Shown: piece by piece, positions 21,387 to 33,435 of the stretch
Layout of the letters: each line of letters opens with the position of its first letter
How positions within the stretch are numbered: position 1 is the first letter of the stretch
Assembly: GCA_964017145.1 (NCBI GenBank)
Contig: OZ024845.1
Span: forward strand, 496,001-560,000
Direction of reading: 5' to 3'
Source of the DNA: Agrocybe praecox
Lineage: Eukaryota; Basidiomycota; Agaricomycetes; Agaricales; Agrocybaceae
DNA: 64,000 nt
Program-made: the position numbers and the translations under genes
Notes under the pieces: model-generated
The model's database searches: none
Told to the model about the DNA's origin: nothing
Seen by the model: the letters and a program-made list of their open reading frames with translations, nothing else

Positions 21387-23480
21387 CTACATCTGCTCCC
21401 TCTCCAACCTCTTCTTCATAGCGCTCACTAAAGAAAAGAAAAAATCCATCAGCGTACGAACACAAACACGAATAGGCAGACACTCACCATCTCTCAAAAT
21501 TTGCCTAGAACTCATCCATCCCTCCAGATATGCAGCTACGATTTTCTGATAGAGTACCTTGCGCAGACCCCGGTCGCTGACTTGGATTAAAGAGCCTTCT
21601 AGGGAACTACATTAACCAACCAACAATCAGCCACCTTCCTCAAAGATAAAGATAGAGAGAAAGAAAAACAAAAACGCACTTCTTCTCATTCTCCAACCGA
21701 CAACACTCATTTGTCAGGGCAACACTAAGATCAGTGTGACAAGGCCACCAACAAAGACAAAGCAAGAGAGAGAGAGAGAGAGAGAGATGAAGAAAGAGAG
21801 AGACACTCAATGGTTCTAAGAGATCACACCAATGATAGTGGATATCCTAAGAGATTGAAGCTGGGGCTACAGCTACCTACATGTCCAGTATATATACCCT
21901 ACAGCTATTCTAGAATATTCCTCCATGACATCATAGAAAGGAATGATGAGTAAGGCAATGACATCATAAAGAAAGTAAAAGAATAATGTGGAATGATGTA
22001 GAATAAATGAGGCTGTGCTCATGGGAAATTAAAGTGATAAGTATCTAATCAAATGATAATCAAGAGATAATCAAAGATATGAAACAGATAAGATATCTAC
22101 ACATCTACAAAAGGGAAAAATGCGAAATAAATATAGAAAAATAAGGAAAAATAGGGGAAACCCTGACATCATTGCTCAACAACACCAACTCCCACACGAT
22201 AGCCTTCATCTGGTTCGTCATCCGATAACGTCTCGCAGGCGGGTGATGATCTGAGTCTTTCACATCCTTGTCTTTATCCTTAGCAGAAGGCTATCCGTCC
22301 ACATCCATCTCCTCCGTCGGGTGCCTCGTCGGCGGTGCAGTTCCACTTCCACTCCCAAAAGTACCACCGTCCGCATCGTGGTGCTCGTTCCGTGATTTCT
22401 CTTGTCTCTTATCTGCAGAAAAAATAAGAAAAGGGTAAGATAAGAAAAGTTGAAGAAGAAAAAAGCACGACGAACCCCAAGCAACGACCGACTTTTCCCA
22501 GTCCTCTTTCGCTCTCTCGAAGCCTTCATCCGCGAGCTCCTTCAGTTGCGCGAGGAGCTGATCCTGTCTGACCACAAGCAACTGCCGATGATCAGGGAAC
22601 ACCGTGCGTTTGATAGCCCACGCCTGGATCGAGTTGGATGTTCTCGAGCGAGTGGCGCCTGCTGACGCTGTCCGAGTCGTCGATGGATATAGGCGGGTCG
22701 CGCGCCCCTTCTGCCACGGCGGATGACGGGGGCGCAGCAGCGGATACATATGTATTTCATAATTTGGACGAAGAGGCGACTGCGTTGTTGGTCGCTGCGG
22801 GTATCGGGGTGGATATGGACGTAGGCACAGGCACAGGAGTCTCTGCGAGTGAAAGCGAAGGGTGTAAACCTGTAATAAACGATATTTTCTTCGATTTAGG
22901 TTTTTTCGGTGTCCTAGAAAGAAAAAAACATGAATATACACGGTTGAAAGTTTTAAATAAAAATGCACATACGACTTGTCTTAGAGAAGGGCGACTTTGC
23001 CACTGGAGACGTAGAATTCCTGCTGTTTAGTCTGCGCAAAGAACATACGCTGGTCAACAGCGAGCTCAGAGTTGTTGATGAACGGATTAGTAGTGTCATA
23101 TTCCGAAGTCTGCATATACACACACCGTTCGCGTCAGTGAGGATATGACGACGACGGGGGGGAAAAAACGAACCTTGGTGGGCTTCTTCGTCGCTTTATG
23201 TATGCCTCTCTTCAACCCGCCGCGTCTCTTACTTGTACTTCTCTCCTCATCGTCATTCTCGTCCTCCTCCGACTCGCTCGAATACACATTATGTTTATTC
23301 TCGACAGGTGGCCGTGTTGGGGGCGCCTGGCCGGTATCCTTGGCCTCTCGCAGAATGTTGACCTCATAGTTGGATGGCCCGCAGAGCTTGATGTCGAGTC
23401 GGATAGTCCTGGCGGGTATAGTGGGCGGTGGCGGGGTAGGCGACGGCGAGCGAGCCTGACGAGGACTCGTAAAAGATTTG
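21387..23480 (-). pseudogene. Hpc2/ubinuclein-like (HIR histone chaperone subunit) pseudogene with a solo LTR in an exon
   Basis: Read on the minus strand: a Pro-rich start, TIRLDIKLCGPSNYEVNI, an acidic/Ser stretch (YSSESEEDENDDEE), a basic stretch, then the Hpc2-related domain SEYDTTNPFINNSELAVDQR followed by FFAQTKQQEFYVSSGKVALL. The C-terminal part has QLLVVRQDQLLAQLKELADE, MTNQMKAIVWELVLLSNE, and RKVLYQKIVAAYLEGWMSS. Family members act with Hir1-3/HIRA in replication-independent H3/H4 deposition. Breaks: TAA at 22983-22981, TGA at about 22759-22757, TAG at 22293-22291, a frame change in the middle part, and a solo LTR (21712-22168). The first exon is unclear, so the upstream limit is approximate. 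Confidence 0.75.
21712..22168 (-). mobile_element. Solo LTR of the chromovirus A family, duplication TCATT
   Basis: A 457-bp segment starting TGTCAGGG and ending CCCTGACA is the reverse complement of the 443-bp LTRs at 34211 and 47133, including the (TC)n tract and the TATATATAC box. It is flanked on both sides by TCATT (21707-21711 and 22169-22173). Removing it with one TCATT copy restores an open exon of the Hpc2-like gene (LLSN then ECCRL). LTR-LTR recombination is the usual origin. It differs from the complete element's LTRs by small changes, so it is older. Confidence 0.93.
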
Positions 23481-23913
23481 AAGAGAACGAGGTTGGCGCA
23501 ATTGGTTACTATCCGGCGATACGAGTATCCAAGGGACGGTACGGTGTGATGGTAAAGAAAAGAAGGTTCATTGACATTACGAGTCCTCCAAAAGAGGACG
23601 AGTTCTTATATCGCGCGCGTCCTATTTTTGATCTTGTCACAGTTAAAAGGTCGGGCTTTCGTTTTGCCGGTTACCGGTTTGGTCATGTGATGTTTGGTTG
23701 GCACACGCTAAAAATATACCGTTAATACCGTTGTGCCAGGATCCTGGCTAACAGTCTCGACTCTCCGTGAGTACAGACTCTATCCTCCAATTGTTTGTTC
23801 TCACCCTGCCCTGCTACTAGCTAGCACGCTACTATAACACTAACTGTCACCCTCTGCCACTTTCAAGCGGGATTGCACTCCTACAGACAACGACCGTCAT
23901 CCAGTGCATTGCC

Positions 23914-24176
23914 TGAGCAAGATCCAAAAAGCCATATCTCTGGGGGCCCAAGGTGGCGCGAACTATAAACAAAGTATGTACTCAATTGCAATGCCGTTTC
24001 TTCTATGTTCGCGACTTGTCTCGAACGAAACACGAACCTTTAAACTCATCATGTGTTGCAGAGAACTGGCCCGCTCAGATAGGTGTCTTACTTGCAAAGA
24101 ATTCTGGGAAGGGCTCCATGATCGACGCCATTATTGATTCCGCTGGGGGAGACATCATGGGTCAGGTCAAATCAAC
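23914..24176 (+). pseudogene. Fragment of a zinc-type alcohol dehydrogenase/quinone reductase-like gene
   Basis: Two exon-like pieces joined by an 80-90 bp intron read SKIQKAISLGAQGGANYK and then NWPAQIGVLLAKNSGKG with DAIIDSAGGDIMGQV. This matches the nucleotide-binding half of medium-chain dehydrogenases. The catalytic N-terminal domain and the rest of the C-terminus are absent, and the similarity stops at about 24176. It is a fragment, possibly fused by rearrangement to the next fragment. An 18-bp sequence GCCAGGATCCTGGCTAAC lies just upstream at 23735. Confidence 0.5.
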
Positions 24177-24284
24177 AGCTTTTAATACAACAGCGACTAC
24201 GATTTGTGGGATGCGTGGCTGCATAAAATCTGTAATTCTTGTCTTTATCGATATTTTATGTTATCTTTCTAAATCACTTCGTAG

Positions 24285-24800
24285 ATGAGAGCACCCAGCA
24301 AGAGAATTGGTTCATGCCTCTCGAGGAAACCGTTGCAACTGGTGTCGCCATGCGCGTCGAGAACGATTTCTTCTACGTGTTTCCTTACGAAAATCCAGCT
24401 CTCATTCCCTTTGAGGCTGCTGTGCGTAAGCTAAACCCAGTAGTGGCTGTCAAAATCCGCAACATGTCTGTGCAGGCTGTCATACGCAAAATGTATGTCT
24501 ATATTCACTAGAAAGTTACACATATATTCACCTTTGTTTATTTAGCGGTCCGAACGACGACTGTCTCTACATCGATGTGAATACGCGCATACAAATTTTG
24601 GACTCGATTGATCAACTTCCTTCTGCGGAGAAAAACCAATGTGGTGCCTTCATCGTAAGGGTCATAAACATCTATATCTATTTATACTGACACCCGAACT
24701 TAGCGCGACGAGCGTGCCGTCGTACTCTGGAGTTATAACTTGGGGACGATACTCCCCCTTTGCACAAGCGGAGAAAACAACCCTCCTTTTCGTCCGCGTC
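24285..24800 (+). pseudogene. N-terminal fragment resembling a fungal GT2 (chitin/hyaluronan-synthase-like) protein
   Basis: Three exon-like segments read QQENWFMPLEETVATGVAMR, PALIPFEAAVRKLNPVVAVK, CLYIDVNTRIQILDSIDQLP and FIRDERAVVLWSYNLGTILP, with 50-60 bp introns between them. This resembles the N-terminal domain (DUF7928-type, from memory) found before family 2 glycosyltransferase domains in basidiomycetes. No transmembrane or catalytic GT2 region follows, and the frame breaks after about 24790. Function is not expected from this copy. Confidence 0.4.
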
Positions 24801-26300
24801 GAATCCTACTGAACCCCAGGCGACGATCAAGTCGAAACGCAGCAACATCTCCCGACAACCATCAACTAAAAAATCTGATTGGACAGACTCCGACCTGGTG
24901 ATTCGATGGTTCTACCGTCTGATTTCTCGGATCTCTGCTCAGGTTGAGTTCAACTTCCTTGTTCAGATCAGGTCGCGTTTCCAGTGCATCTTGGGGTACA
25001 TAATTGTATGTGCTCCTTTCCCTCGATACGACCTTTCCAGCGATGCGGAACGTGGCGAATGGCATTGGGAGCGGGTAAAAGATCTATTTTCTTCTTTGCC
25101 TCAAGTTTCGAACAAACTTCTTTTCCTTTTTTCTTGCTCTTCGACCACTTCACATTCACGACCTTTCTTTGCTTGCGAATTAACGACCACTTTACATCAT
25201 GATATACTCACATACAGCCTAGCGCTCATGCAAGTAATATCAATACCAACCAAAATTCGAACTTCAATAAGAAGAACACACACAACCCTCAAAACACCTG
25301 CCAAGGCAATACGGTATACCTCCTATCGCAATACCACCACTAATGCCCAACTCCAACCACAAACCCAGACCAACTCCAACCGCAATAGTCTCATGGTCCC
25401 CAATATCGATGTCAGCGGTATGCTCGCTGCTCCTTCACGTTATGGGATGGATGGATCAGATGCGATGTCGATACACAACGCACGTGGTAGCGTTAAGAAG
25501 TGCGCGAACGATACGGTCGATGAGCAAGTACCCCAAGGACGATCGGACAAGGGTCCCTCATCCATCACCTTGACATGCAAGCCCGAGCGCGCCGTAGCCG
25601 TGGGTTAATTTTGGGAGATGGTCAGTCTCTCTTTCCCTCTCGACGATAACACTGATTCACGGACATGCACACTCAGAGGTCGACCCCCATCAACTCGACA
25701 GCGGCCTCCCGCTCATTCCTCCTTTGTGCTCCCGCCGGCCGTCGGAATGCAACAACTGCTGGAAAGAATACCCACAATCACGCTTCCTTAACTGGACTCG
25801 CTGGCAGATGGTCAAAAGCAAGATCTGGAATGCCGTACGGGATTATAAAGAGAAGGATTGTGGAGATTTGGAAGACCTTGGTCGAGGATAAGGTAGGTCT
25901 GCTTCCTTGCGTTTACATTTAAGATTATATTTTTGACAATTTACTATACTTATAGAGACCAGAAGGACTACACGTTCGGGCACTCTTCCTCGAGAACATC
26001 TCAGATCCTGTACTACAAATGTTAGGGGCAAAGTGAGTCCACCATGGTTCTTCCTGTACTCTACATTGCCTTTATGAGACATCATCTTAGGTACAACATC
26101 GAACCTTCTTCTGGTCCTCCCCCCTTAATTGGATCCCATCCCGTTTTCAAGAGGAAGTCAAACCAGGTGGAGATCGTGAGTCTTGCTTTCCTTTTTCTCA
26201 TAGTTCGAGAAGAAACATTTCTCAACCCACTCCAGCACTGCTGCCTTCGTCCTCGCCTATCGCGCACGCGCTGACATTTTCGATGTTGTCTGTTTCTTCT
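24801..26300 (+). other. Degenerate, possibly once coding; no intact gene
   Basis: Scattered plausible peptides occur (for example SDWTDSDLVIRWFYRL near 24880; NWTRWQMVKSKIWNAVRDYK near 25790; DYTFGHSSSRTSQILYYK near 25975) with intron-like GT..AG stretches between them, but no frame can be followed across. I do not recognise a family. From 26300 to 26560 nothing is seen. Confidence 0.3.
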
Positions 26301-26576
26301 GTTGGGAGTCCTGTTAGAAGGTCGAGTTTGAGGTTCGATGAGGATGGATGCAGAAACAAAAGAGGCCAAGTTGGAGCTACTAGTTGAGCCTGTCGTTTCA
26401 TGCAAATATGGCAGTTTGAGTGCGAGAGCAGAGGGAGGGAGTGCATGCTTGCATGGGAGGGAGGAGAAGAGGACGAGGAGGCATATATGATACAAAAGAT
26501 ATGGATATTTAGTCAATTTAACTTGTTACAGAACAATTTCGACGACATGAAATTCGATATTTTTGCGGTCACCTGA

Positions 26577-26594
26577 CTGTCGAACGCGTTCGAC
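26577..26594. repeat. 18-bp perfect palindrome TGTCGAACGCGTTCGACA
   Basis: A perfect inverted repeat immediately upstream of the first possible ATG (26596) of the oxygenase gene. Its position suggests a regulatory site or an element end, but nothing in the sequence decides between these. Confidence 0.6.
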
Positions 26595-26595
26595 A

Positions 26596-29500
26596 ATGAC
26601 GTGTTATCTAAGTTTACTCACTCACCCCAACATGTATTCGAAAACCAAGCCATTGTTGCGCACGCATCGTTTATCTGTTGATACCTCAGAGCTTCAAATA
26701 CTCCTGGCCGCTACAGCACAGTACAAAGGAGCAGAGGAGAAAGTGATAGAAGGCTTATTGGACAGGCTGTTGAGCGCCTTGATACTTGGTGGTTCCTGCT
26801 CTTCTGATTCAAACTTGAGCTCTTCATTGGACCCCCTGGGCTCAAATCTCTCAGGCTGCCTTACCAGAGATAGTGGCCTTTCTGGTACAGGTTGTCTAGA
26901 ATCCCCAACAGCTCTGGCAGGAAATCTACTTTCATCTGGTCAAACTCAAGCTGGTAAGTCTAGCACATCTCTTTAATGTAGGCAATGAGTCTAAATTCAT
27001 GTTTAATACTATAGCTATACAGGTGTTCCATTTTGGAGGAGGAGCATCAAGTGACTTTCAACCTCAGCATATGGGTGGTGTGTATAATTTTCGACTTTTT
27101 GAAGAAAAAAATACTGACTTATAATTTATGATAAAGATGATGCCCAGAGCCTTTCAAGGCTTTATGGGACACTTTCTAATCTTCAGCAGCAGCAGAACAT
27201 GGCCTCAATGGGACTACAAGCGCCGGACAATGACCCTCTTCCACCAAATTTGCCTGGTAAAAGGAATGCAAGGGGATGCAAAAAAGCGAAGGTAGTACAG
27301 GCTCAGAGACAACAAATTGCTCCATGTCGATCTCCTTCCCTGGGTATAGAATCTGAAGATACAAGCAATGGGGGGCAGGAAGAGGAGGAAGAGGAGAATG
27401 GGCATGTGGGTGGGCGCACGCATGCGTATGAGGGTGAGGGTGCGCGTGAGGGTGAGGATGCACATGAGGATGTAAATATGGGTGGGTTGACTAGGGAATG
27501 GTTGACGATGCCCTTAGGTCCACCAGCAACTGAGCCCCTCACGAATAAGAGTGGCGCTGGCTCTATCTTGGTTGCTATATCCAAAAGCAATCTGGTCGGA
27601 AATATTCTCAAAGGCAACTTGGAAGAATTACTCAAGGATATCCTCAGTGGCCAGCCGAGCCATGCTGTAGGTCTTTGCTCAAATGGCGAAAGTATTGAGG
27701 CACTAGGTCGGCGGTGCAAGATGTTTGAGGAAAATGAACAGATTTTTCACTTTTTTTCAATGATTAGTCTTATACATGTGGAGGCTAAAGTCAGAAGGTG
27801 TGTCGCTTGCTATGTTTTATTTATTTATTTCTGATTCCTTTAACCAGTGTACTTGAAGATGATCCCAACATTCCGCGTGACTCTTTTTGGAAGAAAATGA
27901 AGATTACCCGTGATTCTTTTTATCACTGGAGGCACAGGGCAGTAAGCTTTGCCAAAATAGCAGAAGCTGGTGAGCGTAATTTCCATGATATTTCCACATT
28001 TATTAATGTTTATTTTCATTAGGTTCAATCTATATTCTATTACTTATTGCCTGCGCACACAAAAAGTCTCAGTTGTATAGACTTACGGAGGACGACATAA
28101 CACGATTGTCAGACATTATTGCCAATCCTAATCCAGGTATTTTCTAACGCCATATTACTAAAGTATATTCTCATAAACAATGTTACAGACCTGACCTTGG
28201 GTAAAATAGTAACAGAGTATGTTATACCCGCTGTCGAACGTCTACGACAGGCATGGCCTATGACAATTGATACTCATTTGTCTGATCGTCTTATCACCAA
28301 ATTTCGCACAACGTCAACACTTGATTGCACGGATCTCCAGGTGAGTCAGAAATATTTTTCTTGTTTTCACAAGAAGTACGTTGTTTCACCTTCATTCACA
28401 AACAAGTCTAATAAATCTTTAGTTCCTTTGTTTTATCGCAAAGAAATGAAGTTGTTTGGCGCTCATGCTTAGAGCCTATATCAAAAGCCTCTATTTTTAA
28501 TTTAAGTGGAACAACTGATCTTCTTTCTCCTCCTCCTTACTCCTTAAACCATACAACTCTTTCTGTATTGCCACCTTCTCTGCCTTCTCTTCCTCCTCCT
28601 ATTTTCTCTCCTTTGACGCCTCTTTCCTCTGATGATGATAATTACACCTTTACATTATCCTTTTCAACATCGACATCAGGAAGACTTCACGTAATTGATA
28701 CTAATTTTTATCCAACCTTGGAAGAAAATAGAAAATTTCCTATAGCTCAAGGTGATGTTGCCGCCAATTTGATCTATACGGAAGAGCAAAGACACCTAGC
28801 AGGGAAGGCAACTTGGCCAACGACTTTGGAAGATTTTGAAATTAAAGTATGTTTGCTTTAGCCTCTTCATTATTCACATAGATTTATTATCTACAGATCA
28901 AAGAGCAACTCAAGGATGGCAAGAAACCCAAAGGCGCTTATTTGGGTCTGGATCCTGCCATTCTTCAGGAGTACGTCTTTATTTATTTTTAAAATTTTAT
29001 TTTTACTCATTTTCGTATAGCAAGGTTCTTCGAATTAATGACAAGTTTGGTCATCAAATTCTCCTTGTTGAGCCTAGCATGCCCGATCATCTTCGAAGGA
29101 ACATAATGACCTTTTTACTGGCGATATTCTCTGATATTCTTGAAAATGTAAATACTCTCAAGGCTGGCATTGATTTTGTTTATAAATGTCTTCACTTTAC
29201 GATATACAGCCGATTCTCAACCCAGGTAAGTCATTTATTATTCAGGACAAAATCGATTTTGACAAAAATTAGGGACTTGATGCACCCAATGATATTCATC
29301 CTACTCAACTTATCCGAGCTGGGGCTCACCGCCAGCCTAATGCTTATCTTTTTATTCCACGAAGCTCCCAAGAGATGAGAGATAACATCAACACTTTCCA
29401 TGATTTATGCAGTGCACTAGGTGACGTTCTCAGATGGCAGGAAAGCATAGTAAGTCCTTGATTTTTTTCAATATAGTCATATATCTTATGGCAGAAAATT

Positions 29501-29902
29501 TAGGTAAAGGAATATGTTCCTGGGTTGGCCGAAATGCTCCAAGAATACGTCGACATACTTCCTGACAATCAATATGTTCCTATGGCACCCTTTGCCAGCA
29601 TGGTTGTCAACATGAACATTTCAACCTCTGCTCACAGAGATTGGAATGATTTACTTATATGTGGAATTTTGGTCGTATCTGATTGTGAAGGAGGTGAAAT
29701 CATATACGTTGAGCCAGGTATAGTTGTTCGCGCACGGAATGGAGATTATATGCTTTTTCCTTCTCATCAAGTTACTCATCTGAACATGCACTTTGTTGGA
29801 AAGCGAGCCTCTCTAGTATTTCACACCGATCGAGGAGCCAAGAAATGGATAGAGAACTTTAATGGATGGGGGGATAATATTAATTTTTTTCAGGCGAATT
29901 AA
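26596..29902 (+). CDS. TET/JBP-like 2-oxoglutarate/Fe(II) dioxygenase, multi-exon, one suspected frameshift
   Basis: About ten exons with 45-65 bp introns can be followed from about 26596 to TAA at 29900. The N-terminal part is low-complexity (acidic, His/Gly-rich). The C-terminal exon holds the double-stranded beta-helix core: SAHRDWNDLLICGILV (HxD at 29633-29641), GGEIIYVEPG, RNGDYMLFPSHQVTHLN (distal His at 29777) and GKRASLVFHTD (2OG-binding Arg at 29804). This is the pattern of the fungal TET/JBP family, whose members oxidise 5-methylcytosine and are expanded with KDZ and Plavaka transposons. Near 28438-28446 (GCAAAGAAATGAAG) the frame shifts by one base between IAKK and EVVWRSCLEPIS, so the copy may be inactive. 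The start codon is uncertain. Confidence 0.75.
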
Positions 29903-30030
29903 TTTCTCTCTTTTGTATATATTTGTTTGTTCTTTGTTGAAAAATAAACCTTTTGTTTTGCCAAACCCAAAACTTGAACTTCAGCCAGCTTTTTCGCTAC
30001 CACATTTTTTACATTCCATACACTCCTAAG

Positions 30031-32101
30031 ATGGTTTCCCAAACTCGTCGTAATACCCAAGCTGCTTCAAACTCTCCCTCCAGAAGGCCAGCACGAACAA
30101 CCAAGTCAAACCCACCTCCCGTGTCTACACAAAAGTCTAGCTCATCCAAAAAGACTAATAAACCACAGGCCACACAAAGCTCTACCAGTCGTTCTACTAG
30201 TCTTGCTCTAAATCCAGAAGAACAAAAGTTGGCTCGATCCTTGGCTAACAAGAAGAAGAAAGCTTTAGAGGACGCAAAGAATGTTGCAGACCAAGGTAAA
30301 TTAAAATTAAAATTAAAATCTTTTAATTGACATTTTCTTTCCAGAGAGTCGTAAGATTAATGCTTCTATGCGTGATGAAGAGTCTGATTCCTCGATGGAC
30401 GATCTCAATAATAATGAAAATACAAAATCAAAACGGAAGGCATCCACTTTTGATGATGAAGATGATGATGAGCATGACGATGAGCATGAAGATGAGCATG
30501 AAGATATACCAGTTCCCGCAAGAAAAAAACAAAGAGGGAATGCTGCGCTTTCCCAGGAAGAGATGGACTTAGCATTGGGCCTTAAAGATGGAGACGCTAA
30601 CTCTGACCACCTTAGCGAGAATAGCGAAAGCGGAAATGAGGAAGACCCTGAAGAAGAGCTGGAGAAAGACGAGGAGGAAGAGGAGGAAGACATTGCAGAT
30701 GAAGGACCTGGAATATCTGATTCGAAATTATTTCAGAATGGCGTATGGTTTTGCTTTTATATTATTATTGATTTCTGACTATCAACAAATAGATTTATAC
30801 CCAGAAAGCGCCTAATAGTAGCAAATCCCACACTCGTGCCCGCCAACGTAAATCTGGTAACACAGAATCTGAACGCTCCCGATCTGGAAAGGTTTTGGAA
30901 AGTGATTTTGATCCAGATACATTGCGTCTTGCAACTGCTGCAAAAGCTTACTTCCGTCAGCAAGCTGCTCTTGAAGATGCTTATCCTCCAAAGGATGCTG
31001 CAGAGCGTCTCAAACAATCAATGAATTTAATCAAATTAGCTGCAAAAAATGATATCTCCAGTAGCAAACCCTCTCTGACGACCATCCTCAAACGACTTAC
31101 TAATTCAGACAATAAAGGAACTTTAGAATCCTTGCTAACTTATGTGCGTAACACTGTCTTTTTGTAAAACCTTTTAATATTTTTTTCCCTAGGCATCGTA
31201 TGGAAGAGGCCATCTCACAAGCTCGCTCACTATGAAAACTTCTGAACATATTTCAAGCTATTATAAGATTGGCGGAGAGTTCATGGACCCAAACAACATT
31301 CAAAAGAAAGTCAAATGGTTGATCACAGCCGGTCATTTCAAATTCGGCGAGCTCGACATTGACGCAAGTATCTCTTTTTCATTTAAGCTCCTTACTGATT
31401 TTTTACATATACCAGAATGAAACACACAACAAGCATCTACCCTTTTCTCATCCCATCATAGCTCATATCATACGTGTGCAGTGGTTTGGAAAAAGCAGAA
31501 GCGACCAAGGTGCATATAATGCCATGGTGGCTGGACAGCGTATTTTTCCACGGATCATAATCTTAACCGTCACTTGTGTACGTCTGAGTCTACACATTCG
31601 TCTTTTCTTTGTTAATCGCCTTTTCAGATTGAACACTGCTTAAAATGCTGGGCGACAGGAGCTAAGACCAACATTCACTTTAGCGAAGAGAACTGCAGCG
31701 AACGGTAGCTAATATGATATGTTCTTTATTATTTCTGTTTAACCTTTATGATATACAGATATGCTCACCAGGCAAAGGCGTATAAAATTCTTCAAGACAA
31801 GTCCCCGAGTTATGCACAGCACCTCGAAGAAAGCATGTATGCTAAAATTCAGTAAGCGGGAATTATTTTTTTAAGCAAACATTACTAATTTTACTGTAGT
31901 GCACAAACCTCTCCTGGCAGTGGAGCTGGTTCTCCTGAGGAGGAGTTTGACGGTGTTGATCTCAACCTTTTGGAAGCGTCTGCAAAATCGGCTCTTGGGG
32001 AATCTGCTGGCAGCCCTCTTTCCCCATCCACCCCATCCACCATTAATGCAACTGATGCAGGTACTACTAGCGCTGGATCTGTGGTCGCCATGTCATTCTA
32101 A
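30031..32101 (+). CDS. DUF6532-like protein, multi-exon
   Basis: Begins MVSQTRRNTQAASNSPSRRP, 128 bp after the oxygenase stop on the same strand, and ends in TAA at 32099. Exons at about 30031-30296, 30345-30740, 30792-31142, 31194-31363, 31416-31578, 31627-31706, 31759-31852 and 31899-32101 are joined by short introns. The N-terminal half is basic then strongly acidic (runs of D and E), typical of a nuclear, disordered region. The C-terminal half (HPIIAHIIRVQWFGKSRSDQ, ILTVTCIEHCLKCWATG, YAHQAKAYKILQDKSPSYAQ) resembles DUF6532, a family expanded in Agaricomycetes with no known function. Its close spacing to the oxygenase suggests they were carried together. Confidence 0.6.
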
Positions 32102-32199
32102 ATTCATTATTCTTTTTATATAAATGTCGACCTGTTTCTAAATCTGCTATTACATTCTCTATTTTAATAAACGCTCTCTATTTAATCCTGAATTTGCAC

Positions 32200-32680
32200 T
32201 GAATATGAGGATGCCTGATGATGCCTGAGCGCTCTATGATGTGTATAAAAGACTTCAAGGACCTTGAATATACTCTTAGACTTAAAGGCTCTTGGATATT
32301 ATTTAGCTCATTTAGGGTTCCCATAGATTCTATGTTTTTCTGCAGTAGGGCGAAGATATTATGCAATTTACTAGGTATACAAAGGCTACAAATTCTTGAT
32401 TGACAAAAATTTATTCTTAGTGAATCCTTGATATTGAATAGACTAGGTAAGTGTTTATCTATTAGATCCGACATGTAAGGCTAAAAAAAGATGATCTCGT
32501 ACTTCAACGCATTTTGAATTGCCTTAGCACACCTCGAGGATATAATTTTTTTTTTAGGGTATGCCTCTCAGACTATGTTAGGCTCTAAGCTACCTTGACT
32601 GCCTTGACTGCCTTATACCACCTTAAGGATCCCTCAAGACTCCAATGGCATAAAGTGTTTTTCCTGATGTATCGCCTGGC
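32200..32680. other. Intergenic with clustered CCTTGA motifs
   Basis: No gene. CCTTGA occurs at least four times (about 32260, 32425, 32593 and 32603), together with related CCTTAA/CCTTAG units. The composition resembles the sequences next to the Plavaka gene, so this may be the end of a DNA transposon that carried the oxygenase and DUF6532-like genes. Confidence 0.35.
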
Positions 32681-32686
32681 CAAATA

Positions 32687-33435
32687 ATGCCACCCACATA
32701 TTCTGGTGATGATGCCAATGACGATGCTTGCTCGAGATCATCAACTCCTGATTCTTGGGCCGACGCTGTCTGGGAACGTGACGACGACGACGCCCTGGGT
32801 ATTTATGAGTCAGTGTTCCGTGTCTTCATATACCTCGAATTCGACGTAAGCTTGTACTAATCATCACACTGATTCAACTTGTGCTTATTTTTTTATTTTT
32901 TTAGACGGGCCCACATTTACCTTTATACTTCCCCATTATAATTACCGACAAGACGTTCACTTACAAGGACCACCCCAACCTTTGCCGGGCATTCCATCCA
33001 TCAACTGCCTGTCTCGAGTGCTGGAATCCATCGGGTTTTTTTTATCCCTTTGATTGCTACCGTCCCTTCGACGTCTCCTGCCGACCATACATGATTATTC
33101 TCAGGCCTCAAGATCAGCCAAACAATTATCTTTCAGCTTGTATAGGCTTTCGGGAGCTTACATACGAGCTGTACTGGTCCCCTGGACGCTTTAGGTGGAC
33201 GACAATTTGCAAGGGGATCGCACCACCCGACACCGAGCTTTCGTTACTCAATATGGGCTGTCTTGAGTACCTCAAAGAGACGGACAATTGGAAAAGTGGG
33301 TCGTGGGACTTCCGAGATCGTAGTATGGCAAGAGAATTTGGGGTTTGGGAAGGAGACGAGGACGAGTATGATAGTGACGATTACAAACATGTCGTGGTCA
33401 GAGGTTCAATGGTTTACTTTAATGATTTTGACTAG
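32687..33435 (+). CDS. Unknown protein, intact member of a tandem pair
   Basis: Exon 1 is 32687-32845 (53 codons), the intron 32846-32904 has GTAAGC..TTTAG, and exon 2 is 32905-33435, giving 229 residues. The N-terminus is acidic (SRSSTPDSWADAVWERDDDD). The core contains QPNNYLSACIGFRELTYELY, which is strongly similar to KDYLKLCIGLRELTYELYWS in the neighbouring interrupted gene (33710-47912). No known domain is recognised and there is no signal peptide or membrane segment. The two genes look like a local duplication of a lineage-specific family; this copy is the only uninterrupted one in the window. Confidence 0.65.

Noticed and set aside
26082..26516. 144-codon minus-strand frame
   Set aside because: Low-complexity composition and antisense to intron-like GT..AG segments; no support.
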